Shown piece after piece: positions 44,865 to 52,558 of a stretch of DNA of 64,000 bases. The notes beneath the pieces are model-generated. The model was not told the DNA's origin, searched no databases, and worked only from the letters and a program-made list of their open reading frames with translations. A program made the position numbers and the translations under genes. This DNA is from Pseudomonas sp. GD04091 (lineage in GTDB: Bacteria; Pseudomonadota; Gammaproteobacteria; Pseudomonadales; Pseudomonadaceae), in contig NZ_JAOEBG010000012.1 in the NCBI RefSeq assembly GCF_029836165.1, forward strand, positions 62,001 to 126,000, written 5' to 3'. The first letter of the stretch is position 1; every line of letters begins with the position of its first letter.

Positions 44865-45968
44865 CTATCGAATGGCCAGTTTCACCTCTCCCCAGCCAGC
44901 AGGGCTGCCAGCCCCGCTTAGCAACGCCATCAGGAACGCCTTGAGATCCGACTTCGCCGGTATCGCCACGCGCAGCATGTTGTGCAGCAGGCCGAAACTG
45001 TGGGGGTATCGGCAGCAGTGGCTGACGCGGATGCCGTTCTGGGCGAAGGCGCGTGCCAGACGGCCATCGTCGTGATCCTGCACCAGCAGGAAATTGGTGT
45101 CGCTGCCGTACGCCATGATCCCGTGGGCACGGCATAGCTCGAGGATCTCGCCCTTGACCTGGTCCAGGCTCTCGTGGGCACGTCGCAAGTCTTCCTGATT
45201 GCGCAAGCAGTACAACGCGGCTTTCACGGCGATGTGATTGATGTCCCAGGGGCCACGCACTTTCAACAGCTCGCGCACCGACTCAGGCTGGGTGACCACA
45301 TACCCCAGGCGCAGTCCGGCAAGTCCGAAATACTTGGAGAACGAACGGATGACGAACAGTTGCCTGACCTCGCTGAACGTGTCCAGGCAAGACTGCTGCA
45401 AGTATTCGAAATAGCACTCGTCGACAATGATCGGCTTGTCCTGCCTGACGCAGGCCTGCACCAGTATCTGCAACTGCTCGGTTTCCAGCCGCGCGCCCAG
45501 CGGATTGTTGGGGTTGCACAGGATCAGGCCCTGGCTCGTCGACAAGGCGTCGAGAACGGCCGCGGTGGGTAGCACGAAGCCGTGCGCTTGTTTCTCGAAC
45601 CCGACGACGATCGGCGTGAGGCCATTGATGTCGAGCATCTGGTAGTAGAAGGAAAACACGGGCGAAGGAATGACGACGCGATCGCCAGGTGAAAACAGCA
45701 GTCGCAACAGCAGGTCGATGGCTTGATCCGCGCCATTGGTCAACAGCACGTGCTGCGTGGGCACTTTGCAGTAGCTGGCCAACGCGCTGAGCAGCGGCCG
45801 GTAGTTGGGGTAGGTGAACAGGTCCTGGGGTTGCAGCTCTGTCGCAATGAAGCGCGCGAGAAAAGGGTGCAGGAACTGGTTTTCGTTCAAGTCCAGCAAC
45901 ATGGCGCTCAGGTCGCGCTCGGGCGCTTTCCACAGGCCCGAGCCGAGAACATGTTCGTCAACGTTCAT
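44865..45968 (-). CDS. PLP-dependent aminotransferase, HisC-like (class I/II)
   Basis: A 367-residue fold-type I aminotransferase related to histidinol-phosphate and threonine-phosphate aminotransferases. It has LNENQFLHPF near the start, NPNNPLG, DECYFEYL and the PLP lysine in RSFSKYFGLAGLRLGY. It probably moves an amino group onto a keto intermediate of the pathway. The start at 45968 has GGGAGG at the right distance and overlaps the aldolase stop by four bases. The frame extends upstream, but only as a shadow of the aldolase gene. Confidence 0.9.
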   Translation of the reverse strand: MNVDEHVLGSGLWKAPERDLSAMLLDLNENQFLHPFLARFIATELQPQDLFTYPNYRPLLSALASYCKVPTQHVLLTNGADQAIDLLLRLLFSPGDRVVIPSPVFSFYYQMLDINGLTPIVVGFEKQAHGFVLPTAAVLDALSTSQGLILCNPNNPLGARLETEQLQILVQACVRQDKPIIVDECYFEYLQQSCLDTFSEVRQLFVIRSFSKYFGLAGLRLGYVVTQPESVRELLKVRGPWDINHIAVKAALYCLRNQEDLRRAHESLDQVKGEILELCRAHGIMAYGSDTNFLLVQDHDDGRLARAFAQNGIRVSHCCRYPHSFGLLHNMLRVAIPAKSDLKAFLMALLSGAGSPAGWGEVKLAIR

Positions 45969-46707
45969 GTGCGGGTCCTCCCGTAGATGACCTGCTCGCC
46001 GAGCTCGTACATGTGCCGCACCTGGTCTTCGCTGGCAAACGCAACCGGTTTGCCGGTCGCCGCCGACAGGTGCTGACAGGTGATCAGCCGGCGGATCTCC
46101 GCGACGAATGCCACCGCGCGGTGGTAGGCCTCTGAAAGGTCGCGGCCGAAGCTGGTGATGCCGTGGCCGGGCATGACGATGCAATTGGTATCCCCGGCGC
46201 AACGGCCGATGGCGCTCACGTCGAGCTCGACGTTCACCCCTTCGCCAAGAATGCAGGGCGGCTTGCCCATGACCAGCGCGGTATCGTTGGACACGTAGCT
46301 CATCTGCCGCCATTGCATGACGGAAAAAATGCGATGACGTCATCGGGGTGCAGGTGCACGGTGGCGTGGATATCGGGGCGGCAGCGCATGATCTCGCGGT
46401 GCATCTGATGCCCCAGGCTGGGGCGGCAGCGCCCGTGCAGCAGCTCGTCGGACTGCATGTCCAGCACAGCCAGGTGCTCGAGACCGGACTCTTCGAGCGA
46501 CAGGCCGAGGTGCTTGGTGTACATCACGTCGCGCTTCCAGTAAGGGCAGTGCGTGCGCACGACGATATTGCCCAGGGTATTGACGAGCAGTTCGCGCGCG
46601 GCCAGGCGCTGGCCGTACTGCAGTATGCTGGCGCCAGTTGCCAGGTCGAACCAGGCGGGCAACGCGGACCGTGAGAGGTCAAGGCTCGCAAGCGTCATCT
46701 CAGGCAT
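45965..46707 (-). pseudogene. Class II aldolase/adducin-family protein, frameshifted in this sequence
   Basis: A zinc-dependent aldolase or decarboxylase-like protein related to AraD and FucA. The first part (MPEMTLASLDLSRSALPAWF) ends after the metal motif HLHPDDVIAFF. The second part (MQWRQMSYVSNDTALVMG, then PGHGITSFGRDLSEAYHRAV) is in another frame. The break is a run of six A bases (46324-46329); one more base gives an uninterrupted 247-residue protein of normal family size with all metal histidines. Since the flanking genes are intact and overlap tightly with this one, an assembly error is more likely than real loss. GGAGG precedes the start, which overlaps the dehydrogenase gene by eight bases. 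Confidence 0.85.
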
Positions 46708-47677
46708 GTCTTTTTGCCTCCTTTGCCATGCAATCGGGGTTGATCAGCGTCTTGACCTTTTCTCCCCGCAGCAGCGCGAGCATCGTCTGCAGCGCATTGC
46801 GCTTCAGCTCGGCCAGCGAGCGCTCACTGTAGAAGGCGGCATGAGGGGTCATCAGCACACGCTCATGCTCGATCAGCGCCTTGGGCACGCACGGCTCCTC
46901 CTGCACCACATCCAGCAAGGCCATCGATACCGTCCCGGACTGCAAGGCGCGCAGCAACGCCGCGGAATCGACGATAGCGCCGCGCGCCGTATTGACCAGC
47001 GTTGCCCCATGCTTGACCTGCGCAAAGCGCGTATCGTTCAGCAGGTGCCGGCTCTGCGCGGTGAGAGGCAGGTGCAGGGAAATGACATCGGCCTGCCCGA
47101 GCAAGGCCTCCAGCGTCACCCGCTGTGCCAGCCCCAGAGGGCACTGCTCGATCCACGGGTCGTGGAAGCACAGCTGGTAGCCGAGCATCGACGCCCTGTG
47201 CGCCAAGGCTTGCCCGGTAGCACCATAGCCAACCAGCCCCAGCACGGTGTCGCGACAGGCTTTCAGCGTGCCGGTATGAGTGCGCCAGCTCCAGCCTCCC
47301 TCACGGGTATGCCGGGCGAATTCCAGCAGTTTGCGCTGGGCCATCAGGATAAGCGCCAGTGCGTGCTCCGCGACCTCTTGCGCACCTACCGCGCCGATGT
47401 TCGAACAGAGGATGCCTTTTGCGCTGAGGGCGTCGACGTCGACGTCATCGAGGCCGATGGTTGCCTTCACCAGCACTCGGCAGCGACGCATCCTGGCCAC
47501 CAGCGGCGCATCGACGACCACCGCGTGAAAGGCGATTATTCCATCGGCCCGTGCCAACTGCTCATCCGAAGGGTGGCTGGTGACCTCCAGGGTATGACCT
47601 TGCCGCGCTGCCCCTGCGCGGTACTCTCCGGTATCGATGTAGCTCACTCTCGGCGAATCGATCAGCAATATATTCAT
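46700..47677 (-). CDS. D-isomer-specific 2-hydroxyacid dehydrogenase family enzyme
   Basis: An NAD(P)-dependent oxidoreductase that interconverts a 2-hydroxy acid and a 2-keto acid. It has 325 residues: Rossmann motif GLVGYGATGQAL, catalytic arginine in NTARGAIVD, glutamate in DVVQEEP and histidine in TPHAAFYS, all in the standard order. The start at 47677 follows GGGAGCAGGG. In the operon it could make the keto acid that the HisC-like aminotransferase aminates. Confidence 0.92.
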   Translation of the reverse strand: MNILLIDSPRVSYIDTGEYRAGAARQGHTLEVTSHPSDEQLARADGIIAFHAVVVDAPLVARMRRCRVLVKATIGLDDVDVDALSAKGILCSNIGAVGAQEVAEHALALILMAQRKLLEFARHTREGGWSWRTHTGTLKACRDTVLGLVGYGATGQALAHRASMLGYQLCFHDPWIEQCPLGLAQRVTLEALLGQADVISLHLPLTAQSRHLLNDTRFAQVKHGATLVNTARGAIVDSAALLRALQSGTVSMALLDVVQEEPCVPKALIEHERVLMTPHAAFYSERSLAELKRNALQTMLALLRGEKVKTLINPDCMAKEAKRHA

Positions 47678-47712
47678 GGGTTTCCCTGCTCCCAAACAGT
47701 ATCCATGTCAGA

Positions 47713-48726
47713 TCAGCCCCGCGCGCGGGGCATGTCTGGATTGTCGAAATGGTCGCAGTAGCGACCTATTCCTCCTGCCTTGGCCGTCTCATAGATGCAG
47801 GCGGCGACCACCATGTCCTGACTGGCATGCCCGACGCTGCGGAAGTAGCTCCACCCCGGCTTGCGCGCGGGAGGCTCAGGCTGGTCGGTGACCAGGGCGC
47901 TGATCTGGCGTATGTCACGTTCGCTGATCACCGACAATGCCAGCGCCTGGGCGATCTCTCCCGACTCATGGCGAGCCGAGTCCAGGTGGTCGACATGAAC
48001 CTGCACGTCGGCCAGCAGTCTGGGGTCGATCTCGCACGCGGCGAGCGTGCTGCCCCCCACTGCGTTGATGTGCGCCAGCGGCTTGAGCATCCACGCGGCG
48101 ACCAGTGGCGTGGAGCTGGCGTGAGAGGTGGTTGTACAGATGATGTCCGCATCGGCCAGCGCCATCGGCACACTGTCGATCGCCTCGATCGGCAGGCGCA
48201 GCTCGATGGCCAAGCGCTCGGCCAGCGCGACGCTCTGGGCCATGCGCCGCGAAACAATCCGCACCTGCCCCAGCTCCCGCACGGCCGCCATCGCCCTCAC
48301 ATGCGCCGCAGCCTGGGCGCCCGCGCCGATAACCGCCAGATTGAGCCGCCCGCGCGGACATAGCTTGTCGGTTGCCAGTGCGCTCATGGCACTGGTGCGA
48401 ATAGCTGTCAGGGCCGCGCTGTCCAGCATCGCCAGCAGCCTTCCGCTGTGCGCTTCGATCAGCAAAACGGCACCGTTGACCGCCGACAACCCCCGTGTGC
48501 TGTTATCGGGATGGTACGACGAGACCTTGATGCCCAGGGTCTGCTGCTCGGGCAGCAATGCCGGCATGAACAAGGTAAAGGCGCTGTTGCGTGGCTGAGT
48601 GATCATCAGCCGTTTCGGAACCACCGGGGGGATTGATGCAAACCCTCGATGCGCGTGTTCCAGCACACGGACAAGCCTTGGCAGCTCGACACTGCGTTCG
48701 ATGTCCTGGCGATTGAGCAGCAGCAT
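47713..48726 (-). CDS. Ornithine cyclodeaminase / mu-crystallin family protein
   Basis: A 337-residue member of the OCD/mu-crystallin family, which includes ornithine cyclodeaminase, alanine dehydrogenase, ketimine reductases and SbnB-like enzymes. The NAD(P) fold shows AVIGAGAQAAAHVRAM, and family blocks are GIKVSSYHPDN and INAVGG. It probably reduces or oxidises a C-N bond of an amino acid or cyclic imine. The start is set at 48726 after AAGGA; an ATG nine codons upstream is possible. Confidence 0.88.
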   Translation of the reverse strand: MLLLNRQDIERSVELPRLVRVLEHAHRGFASIPPVVPKRLMITQPRNSAFTLFMPALLPEQQTLGIKVSSYHPDNSTRGLSAVNGAVLLIEAHSGRLLAMLDSAALTAIRTSAMSALATDKLCPRGRLNLAVIGAGAQAAAHVRAMAAVRELGQVRIVSRRMAQSVALAERLAIELRLPIEAIDSVPMALADADIICTTTSHASSTPLVAAWMLKPLAHINAVGGSTLAACEIDPRLLADVQVHVDHLDSARHESGEIAQALALSVISERDIRQISALVTDQPEPPARKPGWSYFRSVGHASQDMVVAACIYETAKAGGIGRYCDHFDNPDMPRARG

Positions 48727-48793
48727 GCGATTTTCCTTGTTCCAGTGATCCATTCGTGAAGAAGCGGGTGCTTGACGCTCGAGGCGCCGCCGC

Positions 48794-49534
48794 TCAGGCC
48801 TGTGTTCCCCCGTCCACCGGCATCGCGATGCCGGTGACGAATGACGCGTCCTCAGAGCACAGCCAATACACCGCGCTGGCCACTTCCCGGGCTTCGCAGA
48901 TCCGCTTCAGTGGGTGGGTGCCGCCTGCCGATTCCAGATCGTCTCCAAGGATGCCCGCCGACAGAGGCGTGCGGACGAAGGCCGGGCATACCGCATTGAT
49001 GCGGATCCCGAACGGCGCATACTCACGGGCCGCGGCCCGGGTCATGCCGACCAGGGCATGCTTGCTCGCGGAGTAGACCGAACCGCCCGTGGCACTGGCG
49101 CGTATCCCGGCCAGGGAAGCGACGTTGACGATGCTGCCGGTGCGCGCCAGCCTCATCGTCGGCAAGACCGCTTTCATGCACTGCCAGGGCGCCTTGACAT
49201 TGGTGGCCAGGACATCGTCGAACACGGCGTCGTCGTAATCCTCGGTGCGCGTGAAAGGCGTACCTTCGATGCCGATGCTGTTGACCAGACACGTCAACGG
49301 CCGATGGTCGAGGGCAATGGCCCGAAAGCATTCGGTCAGCTCGCGAGCATCCCGCAGGTCGACGGCATAGGCATGGGCCACTCCGCCAGCCTCGCGAATG
49401 CGTTGGCATACCTCCCGGTTTTGTACGTCTCGGCGTGCGCAAACAACGACTTCGTACCCCGCGCTGGCAAAACGCCAGGCGCAGGCCTCGCCAATACCGG
49501 AGTTGCCGCCGGTAATCACCGCCAGTTTGCTCAT
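48794..49534 (-). CDS. Short-chain dehydrogenase/reductase
   Basis: A 246-residue classical SDR with the cofactor motif TGGNSGIGEACA, the catalytic YSASK, an upstream serine in VNVASLAG, and a C-terminal SFVTGIAMPVDGG. VCARRD after beta-2 suggests NADP. It could reduce the 3-keto group that the alpha-oxoamine synthase makes, or another keto group in the pathway. GGAAGG precedes the ATG at 49534. Confidence 0.93.
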   Translation of the reverse strand: MSKLAVITGGNSGIGEACAWRFASAGYEVVVCARRDVQNREVCQRIREAGGVAHAYAVDLRDARELTECFRAIALDHRPLTCLVNSIGIEGTPFTRTEDYDDAVFDDVLATNVKAPWQCMKAVLPTMRLARTGSIVNVASLAGIRASATGGSVYSASKHALVGMTRAAAREYAPFGIRINAVCPAFVRTPLSAGILGDDLESAGGTHPLKRICEAREVASAVYWLCSEDASFVTGIAMPVDGGTQA

Positions 49535-49576
49535 GGCATCCTTCCTCGGTTGTTGTTTCACGAGGGCCTGCGCGCC

Positions 49577-50101
49577 CTAGCCGATGGCGTAGTCCTGGGC
49601 GTGTCCCTTCTTCGGCACCAGGAAGGTTCGAAGGTAAGTGATCACCGGCGTGCCGTCCTGCTTGCGGCCAATGACGCTGATGGTGACGATGCCCTGACCA
49701 GGGCGTGAGCGTGACGGTCGTTTGGAAACCACCTCGCTCTCGGCGTAAAGGGTATCGCCGACATATACCGGGTTTGGCAGGCGTATTTCATCCCACCCCA
49801 GATTGGCGATCGCCCGCGCACTCATGGTTGCCACGGTCATGCCGCTGACAATCGACAAGGTGACTGAGCTGTTGACCAGCAGCTTTTCGAATTCGCTGCG
49901 CTGCGCATAGGCCGCATCGATGTGCGCGGGGTGATTGTTCATGTTGACCAGCGATTGCCAGATATTGTCCAGCTCCGTCACCGTGCGTCCTGGACGATGT
50001 TCGAAGACATCGCCCACCACGAACTCTTCGAAATGCAGGCCGTAGCATTCGCGGTAGCGATTGGCGCCGATCTGTTCATGCGCCGCAATCATGGGTTCCA
50101 T
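49577..50101 (-). CDS. MaoC-family acyl-CoA hydratase/dehydratase
   Basis: A 174-residue hot-dog-fold enzyme of the MaoC family. The pattern GRTVTELDNIWQSLVNMNNH, then HPAHIDAAYA, NLGWDEIRLPNPVYVGDT and SRSRPGQGIVT resembles mesaconyl-CoA/beta-methylmalyl-CoA hydratases. These often neighbour CitE-like lyases, as here. It most likely adds or removes water on a short branched acyl-CoA. AAGGAGAG precedes the ATG; the lyase gene ends 11 bases upstream. Confidence 0.92.
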   Translation of the reverse strand: MEPMIAAHEQIGANRYRECYGLHFEEFVVGDVFEHRPGRTVTELDNIWQSLVNMNNHPAHIDAAYAQRSEFEKLLVNSSVTLSIVSGMTVATMSARAIANLGWDEIRLPNPVYVGDTLYAESEVVSKRPSRSRPGQGIVTISVIGRKQDGTPVITYLRTFLVPKKGHAQDYAIG

Positions 50102-50112
50102 GCTTCTCTCCT

Positions 50113-50958
50113 TCAAAGTCCCAGCTCCTGGGCGCGCTGGATCACCTTCCTGGCGTGCTTGACGAATGGTGGTCCAACCATGAGGTTCTTCAGCCGGGTG
50201 ATCTTGTCGCCACTGTGCTGTGCTGCCTGCACCACCGCCAAGGCCTGCTCGTAGGCCGTGGCAGAGGGGGTGAACACGGCATTGATCGTGGCGATCTGCC
50301 GGGGGTGGATGGCGGTCTTGCCGCTGAACCCTAGCTCGAGGGTGTCCTGGCACTCCTTGACCAACCCGTCTTCGTCTTCAAGATGGAAATAGGCCGTGTC
50401 GAACGCGGGAATGCCTGCCGCGCTCGCGGCCGCGATGATGCTCCCTCGCGCATGCAGGATGTTGGTCCAGCCGCCAATCGGCACGCCGAGGCTGGCGGCG
50501 TAGTCGGCAGACCCGAAGATCAACCCGTCGGCCACGGCGGCGATCTGGTAGATGTCGCGCATGCAGGCCGGTGTTTCGACCGTGACCAGGATCTTCGGGC
50601 TTTCCCCGTCACGACACAGATTTGCCCTTGCTACCTCGATTTCGGCCGCCGCTTCGGTCATGGCCATCACGATGAACTCAGGCCGGTGTTCCAGCGACTG
50701 GACGAGCAAGAGGTCGAGCAACCCTTCGTTGTCACGCAACGGGTTGATTCGCAGCGCCGTTCGTTGCGCCGCGCGGGCGCGATAGAACTGTTCGACACAT
50801 GCCCGCGCCTGGACTTTCTGCCCGTGGGGCACTCCATCCTCCAGGTCGATCACCATGACATCGGTCAAGGCACTCTTGGCGTACTGCTCGGGGTTGAGCG
50901 CGGAACAATACAAAAGGCTTCTCGGTACGGGATGGGGCATCGCCATGCGCTCAACCAT
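50113..50958 (-). CDS. HpcH/HpaI aldolase / CitE-like citrate lyase beta-type enzyme
   Basis: A 281-residue TIM-barrel lyase that cleaves or forms C-C bonds in malyl-, methylmalyl- or citramalyl-CoA-type thioesters, or acts as a thioesterase on them. Family marks are RSLLYCSALNPEQY, VIDLEDGVPHGQK, the metal glutamate in ILVTVETPACM, FGSADYAASLG and GFSGKTAIHPRQI. The start at 50958 overlaps the synthase stop by eight bases; alternatives at 50946 and 50940 are possible, as no ribosome site is clear. It probably works with the MaoC enzyme next to it. Confidence 0.9.
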   Translation of the reverse strand: MVERMAMPHPVPRSLLYCSALNPEQYAKSALTDVMVIDLEDGVPHGQKVQARACVEQFYRARAAQRTALRINPLRDNEGLLDLLLVQSLEHRPEFIVMAMTEAAAEIEVARANLCRDGESPKILVTVETPACMRDIYQIAAVADGLIFGSADYAASLGVPIGGWTNILHARGSIIAAASAAGIPAFDTAYFHLEDEDGLVKECQDTLELGFSGKTAIHPRQIATINAVFTPSATAYEQALAVVQAAQHSGDKITRLKNLMVGPPFVKHARKVIQRAQELGL

Positions 50959-52189
50959 GGGCAACCGGCAGGCCCTGGCGGGCCAGCTCGACCTCGGCGC
51001 GAACGGCGGCGCAGAAACCACGGATATCGTCCTGGGACATGTCGGCACGCATCATCACGCGCAGCCCCGACTTGTTCCTGGCGACGATGGGGAAGAAAAC
51101 GGCCGAGGTGTAATAGCCGCGCTTGAATACGCCCTCGGAAACGCCGACCGCCATATCGGGGCTGTCCAGCGGGACGACGCGAATCGGCAAGCCGGATCCT
51201 GCATGTTCGGTGGGGAACAAACTGTCGAACAGCTGGATATTGGCGTTGAGTTTTTCCTGCAGTACGCCCAGCTCGGGGGACTGGTGAATATCCAGCGAAG
51301 CCATCGAGGCGCCGAGGGTGGCCGGATTGACGTACTGTGAGTAAGACATTGGCCCGCCGAAGCGGCGAAATACCTGCTGGTAATTTGCCTGCTCCGACAT
51401 GAATATCCCTCCGCCATTGGCGCCGAAGGCCTTGGCCAGGGAGTACACCAGCATCGTCCGTGGATTGAGCTGCGGGATGAACGTGCGAATGTAACCTTCG
51501 CCCCGTTCGCCATAGGCACTCAATGAGTGGGAATCGTCGAAGTAGAGAAACAGTCCGTATTTGTCCTGTAACTGCACAAGGCGCTCGACAGGTGCACTGC
51601 CGCCCATGCTGTAGGCACCGTCGGCGACATAGGCAACCAACGGGTGGCGCTTGCACATGTCTTCAATGAAATCGACATCATTGTGGTTGCAGGTGACCAC
51701 TTGGGTTTCATCCCCGCAAATGGCCTTGACCTGGTTCAAGGCAAAGTGCGCATGCTTGTCGAAGATCATGAACGGTCGCTGGCCGTCGGTAAAAATACCG
51801 GCGGCCAGCAATGGCAATGACGCGACGATTGCGGCGCTGCATGATGTCGCGGTGAAGGCGCTGCACTTGAAGTGAGCGGACATTGCCTGTTCCAGTTCGT
51901 CCAACTCTTTCAGGCGGATCCGGATGCGCGAGGTCGGCAAGTTGACGGTGCCGCTTTTCAGTACATAGTCTGCCGCGCGCCGGGCCAGGCGCGGATCGAT
52001 CTCCAGGCCGAGGTAGGAGCAGGAGCACATGTTCATGAACGCGTGCCCGTTCTGGTCGACCATGCGGCTGCGCTCGACATGCGTGACGCTCAAGTCGGTC
52101 AGTCCAGAGTTCTGCGCAAGTTGCCAGGAGGGATTACCGATTTCAACCGTCCTGGCAGTGTTTATATGTTGGTTCTTCATGTCAGACAT
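50951..52189 (-). CDS. Alpha-oxoamine synthase (AONS/CqsA-like PLP enzyme)
   Basis: A fold-type I PLP enzyme of the family of 8-amino-7-oxononanoate, 5-aminolevulinate and serine palmitoyl synthases: decarboxylative or non-decarboxylative condensation of an amino acid with an acyl-CoA. It has 412 residues with LYFDDSHSLSAYGERGEG at the usual DDAHS site and the PLP lysine in SLAKAFGANGGG. The N-terminal NMCSCSYLGL is the family's usual glycine-rich start. GGAGGGG precedes the ATG at 52189; a longer frame upstream is unsupported. It is the first gene of the eleven-gene operon and probably builds its carbon skeleton. Confidence 0.9.
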   Translation of the reverse strand: MSDMKNQHINTARTVEIGNPSWQLAQNSGLTDLSVTHVERSRMVDQNGHAFMNMCSCSYLGLEIDPRLARRAADYVLKSGTVNLPTSRIRIRLKELDELEQAMSAHFKCSAFTATSCSAAIVASLPLLAAGIFTDGQRPFMIFDKHAHFALNQVKAICGDETQVVTCNHNDVDFIEDMCKRHPLVAYVADGAYSMGGSAPVERLVQLQDKYGLFLYFDDSHSLSAYGERGEGYIRTFIPQLNPRTMLVYSLAKAFGANGGGIFMSEQANYQQVFRRFGGPMSYSQYVNPATLGASMASLDIHQSPELGVLQEKLNANIQLFDSLFPTEHAGSGLPIRVVPLDSPDMAVGVSEGVFKRGYYTSAVFFPIVARNKSGLRVMMRADMSQDDIRGFCAAVRAEVELARQGLPVAHG

Positions 52190-52558
52190 AGCCCCTCCAT
52201 TTGCTTGTATCAAACATCGATAAAGTGAATTTGGCGCGTGCGCCGGGCGTTGCTGGATAGTCATCTGGATGCGCAATTAAGATGGTCAACCAAACGGCAA
52301 TGGCGAATGGCTGTTGTTTCTGGTGGATGCGCGGAAGTTGGGTGCGGTCAAATATGGCTGGGCCCTTACTTGAGCGTCAAGTCTTTATTTTTACCAAGTA
52401 AAATAATCTTTTGATAGTTGCGTTGAACGTAACTTTTCCTGATGTATATAAACCACTGGCCCGCGACTGCGAGCGCAGAAAGGGAGGTGCTCTGCTGAAC
52501 AGCGGGGCAATCGGATGCTGTTGATCCGACGCGGCAGGTACTCAAGCATCGAACCCAT
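52190..52558. other. AT-rich intergenic region upstream of the biosynthetic operon (369 bases)
   Basis: No credible gene was found; a 67-codon minus-strand frame here has no ribosome site and is not protein-like. The region separates the sensor-kinase stop from the operon start, and both run leftward. The part from about 52370 to 52450 is AT-rich. It is the obvious place for the operon promoter and regulator sites. Confidence 0.65.
52351..52380 (-). promoter_or_regulatory. Candidate sigma-70 promoter of the biosynthetic operon
   Basis: On the minus strand TTGACG (52375-52380) is separated by 18 bases from CATATT (52351-52356), giving five of six and four of six consensus matches. The transcript would have a leader of about 155 bases before the synthase gene. 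Other AT-rich pairs exist nearby, so this is only a candidate. Confidence 0.35.

Noticed and set aside
46318-46343. Programmed frameshifting in the aldolase gene
   Set aside because: There is no typical slippery heptamer with a downstream stimulatory structure or upstream Shine-Dalgarno; a missing base in the run explains the data more simply.
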